Shown piece after piece: positions 49,101-61,100 of a DNA stretch of 64,000 nucleotides. This DNA comes from Bordetella parapertussis (GTDB lineage: Bacteria; Pseudomonadota; Gammaproteobacteria; Burkholderiales; SG8-41), in contig CAMDRT010000022.1 of NCBI GenBank assembly GCA_945906815.1, positions 1 through 64,000 of the forward strand. The letters are read 5' to 3'. Under the pieces are notes generated by a model. It was not told the DNA's origin, did not search any database, and saw nothing but the letters and a program-made list of their open reading frames with translations. The position numbers and the translations under genes were made by a program. Every line of letters begins with the position of its first letter. Position 1 is the first letter of the stretch.

Positions 49101-52100
49101 AAACGTTATTTTCACAGATTGACGCAGTTAAATTTAACCTCGTCATTCCGGCGCAGGCCGGAATCCAGTTCGTTGGGGCATGCGACGCATCTGATTTCAG
49201 CGCCTTCGGCGCGGGTCGCGTTCTGGATTCCGGCCTGCGCCGGAATGACGGGTTTGTTTGTTTCTAATCCAACCAGGAGAACAACATGTCCGTCAGGCGC
49301 GTCGTCGTAGGCCACAACAAAGAAGGTAAATCGATACTGATAGAGGATGGTCCCGCGCCCGCCATGCGCACCAATCCCTTGCGGCCGGGGCATGTGTCGA
49401 ACGACATCTGGAAGACCGACGCGTTGCCGTACCCGCTGCATGCCGTGCACGAAGACCCCACGCTGGGGCCGCGCCAGATACACCCGCCCAAAGGCGGCAC
49501 CATTATCCGCATCGCGGAAATTGCGCCGGAGTCGGAAGAAATTCGCAATATGTCGCCGGAAAAAGCGCGCGAGACGTTCAGGATGATGGGCAACGAAGCC
49601 GCTTCCACCTTCGGCCGCGGCGGGCGCCATCCGATGATGCACCGCACGCAAACCATCGACTATGCGATTTGTATCGAAGGCGAAATCACCATGCTGCTGG
49701 ATGAAGGCGAGGTGACGCTGAAGTCCGGTGATGTGTTGATACAACTCGGCACCAATCACGCCTGGAGCAACCGCTCCGGCAAGGTGGCGAAGATGCTGTA
49801 TGTGCTGATCGATGGGGAATTTGATGAGGAGATGAAGGGGTGGTTTGGGGGCGGGCATTAGCCGCTAGTGTAGTGCTTCAATCTATGCGGCACTTATGCA
49901 ACGGCACGGCACCAGCGAAACTCCTCCCCCTTCAAGGGGGAGGCTGGGAGGGGGATGGGGTAATGTCGCACGAATGCCATCCCATCCCCACCCTAGCCCT
50001 CCCCTTGAAGGGGAGGGAATGTCTCATGAATTGCGAAGCAGTACACTAGCCTACCGTGGCGCTACAATGCCCATTCCAAACCGTTTTCATTCAAGGAGCA
50101 CGCTATGGATATTGCACAACGCGTCAATTACGAAATCGATGTTACCGATGTGGAATACATCCGCCACGGCGCGAAGCCGTATCTGGCGCGCGTTTACCAG
50201 CCCCAAGGCAAAGGGCCGTTTCCGCTGATCATCGATTTGCACGGCGGTGCGTGGGTGAATAAGGATCGTTTGGCCGATGAGGGCACGGATACGCCGCTGG
50301 CGAAAACGGGTGTGGTGGTGGCGGCGCTGGATTTTCGTATGCCGCCCGATGGTCAGTACCCGGCGTCGGTGCAGGACGTGAATTACGCGATCCGCTGGTT
50401 CAAGTCGCATGCGGCGCAATTCAATATTGATCCGCAGCGCGTGGGCATACTCGGTGTGTCTAGCGGCGGCCATCTGGCGATGCTGTCGGCGATGCGTCCG
50501 CACGACGCGCGCTACACCGCGCTTGCGGGTGCGGCGGGCGTGGATGCGACGGTGAAGTGCGCGGTGATGTGCTGGCCGGTGATCGATCCGCTGGGCCGCT
50601 ACGAATACGCGCAGTCGCTGGCGGGGAGCGCGCACGCCAAGCACGGCGAAACGTGGATAAACAACCACAATAGGTACTGGCCCGACCTTGCGGCGCAGGC
50701 CGAAGGCAGTCCCACGCGCGCGCTGGAACGCGGTGAAAAATGCGCGCTGCCCCATGTGATTTATTTGCAGGGCACGGCCGACTTCGCACACCCGGTGCCG
50801 AATCGTGATCGCTTTATCGCGGGCTATCGCCAAGCGGGTGGCCAAGTGGATTTGCATCTGTTTGAAGGTGTGGGCGAAGCCTTCGTCACCAACGATCCGA
50901 CTTCACCGCAGGCGCGTGATTGCATCGAGAAGATTATCGACTTTGTGCATCGCGAGTTAGGCTGATTAAGTATCAGGCGGCGTGACGTTTGATGAAGTCC
51001 GCAAACACACCGGCTAACTCATCGTCCTTGAACTCCCACTGTTGCGGCGGCACGATATCGATATCCTGCTGTTCGGGGAACAGAATATAAAGTTCGCTGC
51101 CTTGCATGATGGCGTGCGCTTTTTCGCCGACCACGCGCGAATGGGTTTTGTCGTTGCCTGGCACGATCAGCGTGGGGACCTTGACCGATTGCAGTTGCGC
51201 GACAGTGGCGCCGATCACCGGCTTTTCGGCATCATTCAAAAAGCCGTCCGCCCAACTGCTGAATGAGGCGGTGAAGCGCGCCACGTCTATATGCATCATG
51301 GTCTGGCGATTTGACGGGCGCTGCGCGATGCGCTCACGGAAGTGTTCGGTCTCGCACACCGCCGCCATGCCGCCTTTTTTCGCGGCTTCGATATACTGAA
51401 AATAGTACTGATGGGCGAGACGCTGGGCTGCGAACGCACCACCGGTCACGCGCCACAGCAGTAGGCCGCGCACGGCCTGTGGATAGCGCAGCGCGAGCAG
51501 CAGTGACATGCGGCAGCCCGAAGAGCCGCCGCCAACGAACGCGGGCGTGGCGTTGAAGTGCTGCAGCATGGCGTAGAGATCTTCGGCCCAGATTTCATAC
51601 TCGGATTCCGTGCCTTCGAGCACCACATCGGAGGCGCCGCAGTTGCGTCTATCGTGGATCAGCACGCGGTAGCCCTGCGCAGCGACGCGCTCGGCGAGGT
51701 GTTTGACACCTTCCAGCGGGCGGCGTCCGCCGGGCGAGAGCGCAACCCACGGGCCGCTGGAGCCGAGGATTTCGTAGTTGATGTGGGCGCCGCGTAGGGT
51801 TAGTTGGGGCATGGCAAACTCCTGTTAAAAATCAATATTTCACCTCTGCGGTGTAGCCGTTTAATCGTCAACCCTCCGGCTTGATCCCCGCAGCCTTGAT
51901 CACTCTGCCGAATTTCTCCACTTCGCTGCGCACGAACTTCTGAAAGTGGTCCGGCGCTTCGCCGCCGATTTTATAGCCGTGCTTCTCGATCGCTGCGCGA
52001 ACTTCAGGATGGCTCATGGTTTTGCTTACGGCGTCATACAATTTTGCCAGCACCGGCTTGGGTGTGGCGGCGGGCACCCACATGCCGAACCAGGCGTTCA

Positions 52101-55100
52101 CATCAAAATGGGGGAGGCCGGATTCATGTGCGGTTGGGATATCGGGCGCATTGGCGTTACGCGCGAGCGAGGTGATGGCGATGCCGCGCAGCCGTCCCGC
52201 GCGTGCCTGCGGCAGCATGTACGAAATACCGCCCATCACCAGATGGGTCTGTCCCGCGATGGTTTCCTGCACCGCCAGCGGTGAGGTTTTGTAGGCCACG
52301 TGCACCAACTGCGTACTGGTCGCCTGTTTGAACATCTCGCCGGCGACATGGGAAATACTGCCGATACCGAACGACGCATAATTCAGTTTGCCGGGATTGG
52401 CTTTGGCGTGCGCGATGAATTCAGTGACGTTTTTCGCCGGCACAGAGGGGTGTATGCCCATCAATATGTCTATCATGCCCAGCCGTGTGACGCCCTGCAG
52501 ATCGCGCGTGATGTCGTAGCTGAGTTTATACAGGCCAGGGTTGATCGAAATGGCGATCGAGTTGGCCATCAGCGTATAACCATCGGGCTGCGCCTTGACC
52601 GCCATCTCATCGCCGATCACGCCGTTGGCACCCGGACGATTGTCGACAACCACCTGCTGGCCCAGGGTCTCCGAGAGTTTGGGCACGATAGTACGGATGA
52701 AAATATCCGTTGCGCCACCCGCACCCATAGGAATGATCAGCCGCAGCGGACGATTCGGAAAACTCGCTGGGGAACTTGGCGCGCTGGTCTGTGCCTGCGC
52801 TGCAGTGGTGATCAGCGCCAGCACGCTGGCCCAGGCTTTTACTTTAAAGGTCATTTACTTTCCTAAGCATTTGTTTTAAAACAAGTATTTAATAAAAGTA
52901 AGTCCGCATCATTTGCCTGCCCCCCACGCCATTACACGATCCTGCGCGTCACCGAACGCGTGTGGCCAAACGTCGGCACATGCACCGAGTGCGTGCCCGG
53001 CCCGCCGGCGACGATGATACTGATTTCGTCGGGCTTGCTCGACACCGGTATCGTTGTCTTCGCATCAAACTGCCCCAACTCCGCGCCGCGCGTGTGTTGC
53101 AAACGCATGCGGTCTTGCGCCGCGAGACGACCCACATGCAGCCTGGACATTTCCCACAGTTTTAACTTCACGTCGCGTTTACTCAAACCTTCGCGATGCA
53201 GAATCTGCGCGTGTTCCGGCCCGAGCAGCAGCCACGGCTCACCGCAGAAGTAATAGTCGTTGTTGGTCGGGAAACAGAGGCTGTCGGCGAACACTTTCAG
53301 CAGGTCGCTGGCGTCCTCGGCGTGGGTATTGAAATTAACCGTGCCCGCCGCACCGACGAGGGTGACGGTGCTATCGTTTTTGTCGAAGCCACGTTCAACA
53401 TGCAGTGGTTCCCACGGGCTGTCGTCTTCGTTTTCGGCGCAGCAAAAAGTGTACTTGCCGGGCTGGCCTTGCGTGGCTCTGTCCATTTCGCCGGGCAGTG
53501 TGCCACCGATGTTTTGCATCACCAGACGCAGCGCGCGTCCCAGGGTCGCATTGGCCCAAGCGCCTTGTCCCAGACAATTGAGATGGCCGTTGACGCCGAG
53601 TTCGCGCGCCAGCGGGCCGTTCACCACGATCATTGCCGTTGCCGGATTGGTGGTGGCTTGTATGCCCTGCAAATTAAAGCACGGGTCGGTGAAGGCTTGC
53701 ACCGCTGCGATCAGCGTGCGTATGTATTCAGGGCGGCAGCCCGCCATGACCGCGTTAATCGCGATGCCTTCCACCGTAGCGGCGCCGAAGCCGGGCTGTA
53801 CCACGGCGACGATGTCAGCGGCTGCGCGGCCACTGGCAGCGATCATGCGTTCGACGCGATCGAGTGTCGGCGGGCGCATGGGCAGGCCATCGCTCCAGCG
53901 GCGCTCGATGCAAAAGCGGTCGAATTCATCGGCATCTTCCGGTACTTCGATGCGCGCGGCTGGTGCGGCGTCCGCAGTTTGGGTAGCCTTGCTGCGCGCC
54001 GGTGTTCCTGCTTTCGGGTCAATCGCGATGCGTGCAATGTCGTCCACGCATTTTTCGGCGATGCCGCGCACCTGTGCGCGCGTGCGCGAGCCGAACGGAT
54101 GGGGGATCAGCGCCAGCGGATGATCTTCACAGCCCAGCGCTTTGAGTTGTTTTTTCCCGAGCGGGGTAAACGCCGTTGTACACACCGTAATCGCGGGCAC
54201 GCCGCGCTTTACCACTTGTGCTGTGTCGTGGACACTCCACGACGCGCAGGAGCCTCAGTCGCCCGAGCCGGTAATCACCAGATCGCAGTGGGCTGCGATG
54301 TCGGCGTACACGCTTTCCAGCGCGGCCACCGCCGCCGCGCGTTTGCGGTGGCGTATCACGCGCGCGACGCCATGGCGGCTCATCAGCAATTCGGCCAGAT
54401 CGTCGGCGAGGTGATTGAAGTTGGGTTTGGAATTGTCGATAAAACCGACCACCTTGCCTTGCAGGCTGTCGAGCGCTTGCCACGGGCGTTGCGCACCGGC
54501 GCCGGAGGGGGTGGTGGGGTCGAGGATGATGGTGTGGGTCACGGTATGTTCCTTAAGTCGATGCGCCGCATTATCCTGGAAAGTACGCGTTGCCCAATGC
54601 ACTTTGCGCATTTTGCGATTCGCTGTTTATACCGCAAAATGTGGTTTTCACAGGCCCCATCATCCCGTATCTGAAACCCGAAGGAATCGTCATGGAAAAA
54701 CTACTGCCGCTCGCCGAAAAAGCCGCCGCCCTGCTCAAGGCGCGCAATCAGACTATAGCTGTCGCCGAGTCATCGGCGGGCGGCTTGATTAACGCCGCGC
54801 TGCTCGCCTTTGCGGGTGCGTCGGCCTACTGCAAAGGCGGCATGGTGATGTATACGCGCGATGCGTTGTTGGGCCTGCGCGACGTGACACCGGACATGCT
54901 GCAGAACGTGCGCGGCGGGACCGAGGCATCTGCCTTGTTCAGAGCGCGCACCATACGCGAGCGCCTCAATGCAGATTGGGGGCTCAGCGAAAGCGGCGTG
55001 GCAGGCCCGACGGGCAGCCGCTATGGCCACGCGACAGGGCATTGTGTGCTGGCCGTAGCGGGCGGCATGGAAAAATCGATGACGCTGGAAACCGCCAGTG

Positions 55101-58100
55101 GTGACCGTCAGGAGAACATGGTGGTGTTTGGGCAAACCGCGCTCAAACTACTGATCGAGTGTCTGGAGCAGGCGCCAGCGGCGTAGTAGTGTTACCGCAA
55201 CACGGTTACATAGCGGTTGCGGTCGCCGGCAAAACCGCGGTCACGCTGCAGATTTTTTCACTGAACGTTTTACGGAGAGTGGGCATGAATTCTAGGGCAT
55301 GGATTTTGAAATCGGCGGTGGCGGCGACCGTTGCTTTTTGTGCAGTGAGCGCGGTGCAGGCACAACCGGCCAAGAAGGAAGCTGCTGCGGCGGCGAAGGC
55401 ATTCATTCCCGAAAGTGGGCAAGCGGGTAAAGACGTGGTGTGGGTGCCCACGGCGCAAACGCTGGTGAACAAGATGCTGGATATGGCTAAACTCACGCCC
55501 AAGGATATTTTGTATGACCTGGGCTCAGGTGATGGCCGCACCGTCATCACTGCCGCCCGGCGCGGCGCGCGCGCGTATGGCATTGAATACAACCTGGATA
55601 TGGTCGAGCTTTCCAGGCGCAATGCGGCGAAGGAAGGCATGGCGGACAAGGCCACTTTTGAGAAGGCTGATATTTTCGAGAGCGATTTTTCCAAGGCCAC
55701 GGTGGTCACGCTGTTTTTGCTGCCCTCTCTAAATGTGAAGCTGCGTCCCACGCTGCTGAATATGAAGCCGGGCACGCGTGTGGCAGCCAACTCGTTTGAC
55801 ATGGGCGACTGGAAGCCCGATCAAACCGCGCGCGTCGAAGGGGATTGCGAGTCGTGGTGTACCGCGTATCTGTGGATCGTGCCGGCGAAAGTGGAGGGCG
55901 CCTGGAATACCGCGAACGGCGAACTCACCCTGAAACAGGAGTTTCAGGTGATCTCCGGCACGCTGAGCGCAGGCGGCAAGAGCCTCGCCATCTCCAACGG
56001 CAGGCTCGATGGCGAGCGCATCGCATTCAGCGCGGGCAGTGCGCAGTACAACGGACGCGTCAATGGCAACAGCATCGAAGGGGTTGCCACCACGGGGGCG
56101 TCTAAAACGCCGTGGCAGGCCACGCGCAGGAATTGAGTGCAGGGCGCGCCGGTTCTCACACTTGTTGCGGGAGAGTGTTCATGAAGGCATTGCGACGGTT
56201 GTCTGTTGTAGCCTGTGTGGGGTTACTGGCCGCCGCTGTTCATGCCCAGCCCGCGAAGGACTACACACCTGAAGTCGGGCAATCCGGCAAAGACGTGGTG
56301 TGGGTGCCGACGGCTAGCGCAGTGGTGAACAAAATGCTCGATATGGCGAAGGCCACACCCAGCGACTATGTGATTGACCTGGGTTCGGGCGATGGCCGTA
56401 CGGTAATCACCGCGGCCAAGCGCGGTATCAAGGCGCTGGGTATCGAATACAACCCCGACATGGTGGCGCTGTCACAACGCGCGGCAGCGCAAGAGGGCGT
56501 CACCGAACGTGCCACTTTCATGAAAGCGGATTTGTTCGAGACGGATTTGTCGCAGGCCACCGTGATCACCCTGTTCCTGCTGCCCGATATCAATCTTAAG
56601 TTGCGTCCGAAAATTCTCGCTCTCAAACCCGGCACGCGCATCGTCTCCAACACCTTTACCATGGGCGAATGGGAGGCCGATGAAACGGGCACCGCGGGCA
56701 GCGACGAGGGTTCCAGCTATTACCGCACGGCGCTGTTGTGGATCGTGCCGGCGCAAGTGGACGGCAGGTGGCAGTTCGTCAACGGCGCGGCGCTGGGCGA
56801 TATCACGTTCCGGCAGCAATTCCAGAACGTCGCGGGCTCGATCAACGCGGGCGGTATTGCCACGCTGGTGAGCGGCGGCAAATTGCGCGGCGATCACCTC
56901 AGTTTCAGCGCCGGTGGTGCGCAGTACAGCGGCACTGTAAGCGGCAACACGATCACCGGCACCGCGCTAGCGGGTGGGGCCAGCAGGGCATGGAGTGCTA
57001 CGCGGATGAAGTAGCATAAACATTTGTTATTAAACAATTTTTACAAAATTGATAGTCCGCTCGCCGTAACCCCGGCGAAGGGCGGAGTCATGCGTGCCGC
57101 GCGCACGGGCGCCGCGCGTAGCGGTTGGATTGCCACGCAGTGTTCAAGATCAATGTTGCTGATGGTGTCGCCGCTGCTGGTTGCGGCGGGCCTTGCTCAT
57201 GCAGCCGATTACAAACCCGATGTCACACAGCCCGGCAAGGATGTGATGTGGGTGCCAACGCCCGACGCGCTGGTCGAACGCATGCTCGATCTGGCGCAGG
57301 TTGGTGCCAACGACACCGTGATCGATCTGGGTTCTGGCGACGGGCGCATCGTCATCATGGCGGCCAGGCGCGGGGCAAAGGCGCTGGGCATCGAGTACGA
57401 TGCGAAGCTGGTCGCGTATGCGAAGGCAGCCGCGGCCAAAGCCGGCGTCGCTGACCGCGCGCAATTCACGCAGGCTGATTTATTTGCCAGCGATATTTCG
57501 CAAGCGACCGTGGTCACGCTTTTTCTGGGGGCGGAACTGAATCGCAAGTTGAAACCTGCGCTACTGGGCTTGAAGCCCGGTGTGCGTATTGTTTCCAACA
57601 CCCATGCGGTTGGCGACTGGCCTGCGGACGTGGTCGTTAGCGCGCAGCACGACCATTCGGTGTACTACCGCACGGCTCTGTTATGGATCGTGCCGGCTCA
57701 AGTGGCGGGCGTATGGCGCTTCGCGAACGGCAGCGTAACGTTCACGCAGCGCTACCAGAAGGTATCCGGATCAGTCACCCTGCAGGGCCGGTACGCGCCG
57801 GTGACGGGCGCGACACTGCGCGGCGATCACCTCAGCTTTAGGACGGGCGGTGTGCAATACAGCGGCACGGTGAGCGGCAATACCATCGCCGGCAGCGCAG
57901 TATCCGGCGGTGCGAGTCGCGTATGGCGCGCGACGCGTGTGCAGTAATGCTAAGTTAGGCTGAAAATGCAGCAGGCGCGAACGCATGTATGCCAGCCAGG
58001 CGTTTTCTAATGCTCACCTCGGCGGTTTTTAGATCGTAAGACGCTTGTAGATTGAGCCAGTATTGGGGTGACTGATCGAAGGCGCGACCGAACAGCAAAG

Positions 58101-61100
58101 CCAATTCTGCAGTCACAGGACGCGCCCCCTTGAGCACATGCGATATACGCATGGGTGATACCCCGATAGCGCGGGCAAATTCAGCTTGCGAGATACGCAT
58201 TTCTTCCAGGATTTCGCCCAGGAATACCCCCGCATGAATTGCAGGCAACCCATTCTTGGTCATGTGGATTTCTCCTTAGTGGTAATCGACGATTTCAACA
58301 TCAAAGGCATCGCCATTCCTAAAGCGGAAGCATACGCGCCACTGTTCGTTTCAAGTAATTTCGCGCGCTGGTAAAGCCTAACGTATTGGTGAACGGCGAG
58401 CCGCGATGGTGTTTGATGTCGCCACTGGGCTGGCGGCCCGTCCGTTGCACCTAGAGTTAGAAAACAGGAGTGTTGACCTGAAGCACGCGATCCTCATGCA
58501 GCTTTATGTTGCCGCTGACCGAGCCGGAGCCCGGCACTTCACCACGATAAAAGAGTGTCTTGAAGCCTCGGGCCTCAGTGGTAGTTGGAGGACCAAGAAT
58601 CGTCATCACTTGAGCCTCGGACATCCCATTCTTCACGGAGCCCCAAGACTTTCGATCGTGCCAAGGTGTCGAGACGGCTATGCGAGGCTGGCTTGGCGCA
58701 GCGCCACTGCTGTCAGTAGCGGAAGCTGCGCCGCGCAACTCACGTTCCAGGCGTTCGATTCTCATAGCTTGTTCAGAGGCGGTCCGTTTGAGGAGATTCA
58801 CTTCCTGTTCAAGTTGGCGCACGCGATCCGGCTGTTGCGCGGAAGCCGCAGCGGTGATCACAAATACAGCTATTGCGAGGAAGTAACGAAGCATGGTGGA
58901 TCCTGTTTTCTAACTTGAAGTCGCCATTATTGGCGACGCTTTACAAGACGTCATTATATTCCGCAGCCTCCCGCTGGCTGTTTGACTTCGCACCAGAGCG
59001 ATAGCGCTTACAGCTTGCAGTTGCGCAAGAACTCTCTGCGCGCCTTAGCCCCCGCCATCAAGAAACTCAGATCGCCGCCGCCTAAAATAAAGCGCATGCT
59101 GTAGCCGATGTATTTGTCCAGCAGCTTCGGGTCATACACGCCTTACCGTGCTTTTTGCACGAGGCGATGACTTGGTGGTAGGCGTCTTCGATTTTGGGGT
59201 CGGCGAATTGGCTGGCACCGCCGGCCACGCGTCCGCTCGAACTAAAGTTGGACAGCAACACTTCAGTCTTCTTTCTTTACATCGATGACGCGATATGTTG
59301 TGGGTGCTTGACGTTCGGTTGAAGCGCCGGCGTCTCGTTTCGACCGCCTTGCCTTTCTGTAGCGGAGTTAAAGAGTTTTTCCGAATTTCGCGAAGCTGGC
59401 CTCATGGGTCAACATTCTGGAACGTGCGGCACTGCTAGTGCTCGTAGAGTGGCCTGCGGTGTAAACGTGTGAGCCTTGACGGTGTCGCTTGGCTCTAGCT
59501 AGGGCGCGTTGACGCCCACCGCCTTCAGGATTTTGCCGTAAGTCGCCATGTCCGACTTGATGATCGCCGTGAGCTCTTCGGGTGTGCTGGGGGTGGCCTC
59601 GTTGCCGGACTTCAGGAAGGTGTCTCGCCCGTCCGCCGACTGCAGATAGCGCGCGATCTCCCGATTGAGGCGCGACACGATCGCAGGCGGCGTCCCGGCG
59701 GGGGCGAACACGGCGGCGAGGAAATCTGAATCGTAGCCTGGCACGCCAGAGGCAGCGATCGTAGGCAGCCCGGGAGCGAGCGCGGATGGCCGCGCGCTGC
59801 CGACTGCGAGCGCGCGCAAGCGTGCCGACCGCGCATGCGGCGCTGCGACGCTGGCGGTCGGAAACATCACTTGCACCTCCCCACTCATGATCGCTGTCAT
59901 TGCCGGGGCGCTGCCCTTGTACGGGATGCGCGTGATCTTCACGCCGGCGAGAGAGTCGAACATCACCGCGCCGAGATAGTTCGAGCTGCCAGGCGTACCA
60001 ACCGCCGAGTTGAGTTCGCCGGGCCTGGACTTCGCGAGATCGACCAGTTGCCTGACCGTTTTCAGAGGCATGGACGGATGCACGACCAGCACCACCGGTG
60101 AACGGGAAAGAACTGCAATCGGGGCGAAATCTCGCAGTGGATCGTACGAGGCCTTCTCGATCAGCGGGCCGAGCCAGTGGGTGCTGCCGGCGACGAGCAC
60201 CGTGTAACCGTCCGGCGCGGCCTTGGCGACAACCTCCGGCGCGAGGATCGCGGGCCGGTTATCGACGATCACCTGCTGGCCGAGCGGCCCCGAGATGCCC
60301 CGCGCGATGAGCCGCGATGCCAAATCGCTGCCGCCGCCGGCGGGCGAGGTCACGATGCGCACGGGGCGCGTGGGATAGTCCTGGCTGACGGCTGCCCCGG
60401 CCCACGTCGCAGCGAGCGCCGGTACGAGCATCGATCGCACTAGGACATTGCAGAGTTTCATCGCTGCCTCCTGTTGATTCAAAATAGAGCGTCCGATTTG
60501 GTGTCCGCTGGCTTCATGGTGGACATCATCTTCGAGCGGTTAGGCCGCTTTATTCCTCCAACTCGGTAACGACGCCGAACGTTTGCCGCCACCGGCGCGT
60601 GCCCACGAACACGTGCTGGACCTGGCGCTTGCGCGCGCGTCCGCGTGGGTTGAGCTGTTCGGCGGCACGCGCTCGAGCGCTCGAATCGCGGATCTGCGGA
60701 AGAGCGTCGGTGTCTTGAGGCGCTATTTCTTCACCCACTCGTACAGTGGCTTGCCTTTGTCGACGATATGCACCGTGACGAGCTTGATCGTCTTGTCGCC
60801 GACGATCGTGAAGCCGGCGTGCGGCGCTTCTCGAAGGTTCATTACCGGCGCTCCGGTTGGGATCGCGAACGCCGGTTTCCCTGGCACCTCCACCATGCCG
60901 CCTTCCAAGACATACCCCGCTTCGATCCCGTGATGGAAATGCGCCGGAAGTTGATCCCCCGGCTTATATTCGCTTATCGAAAGTATGACCTCCATTCCGG
61001 GTGCCCCGGAGAGATCAACGCGACGCATTTCCTTGCGTCCGGGAGCGTCCTGCGCCCAAACCGTACCCACGGCGGTGGTTAGCAATGCAAGCGCAGTGAT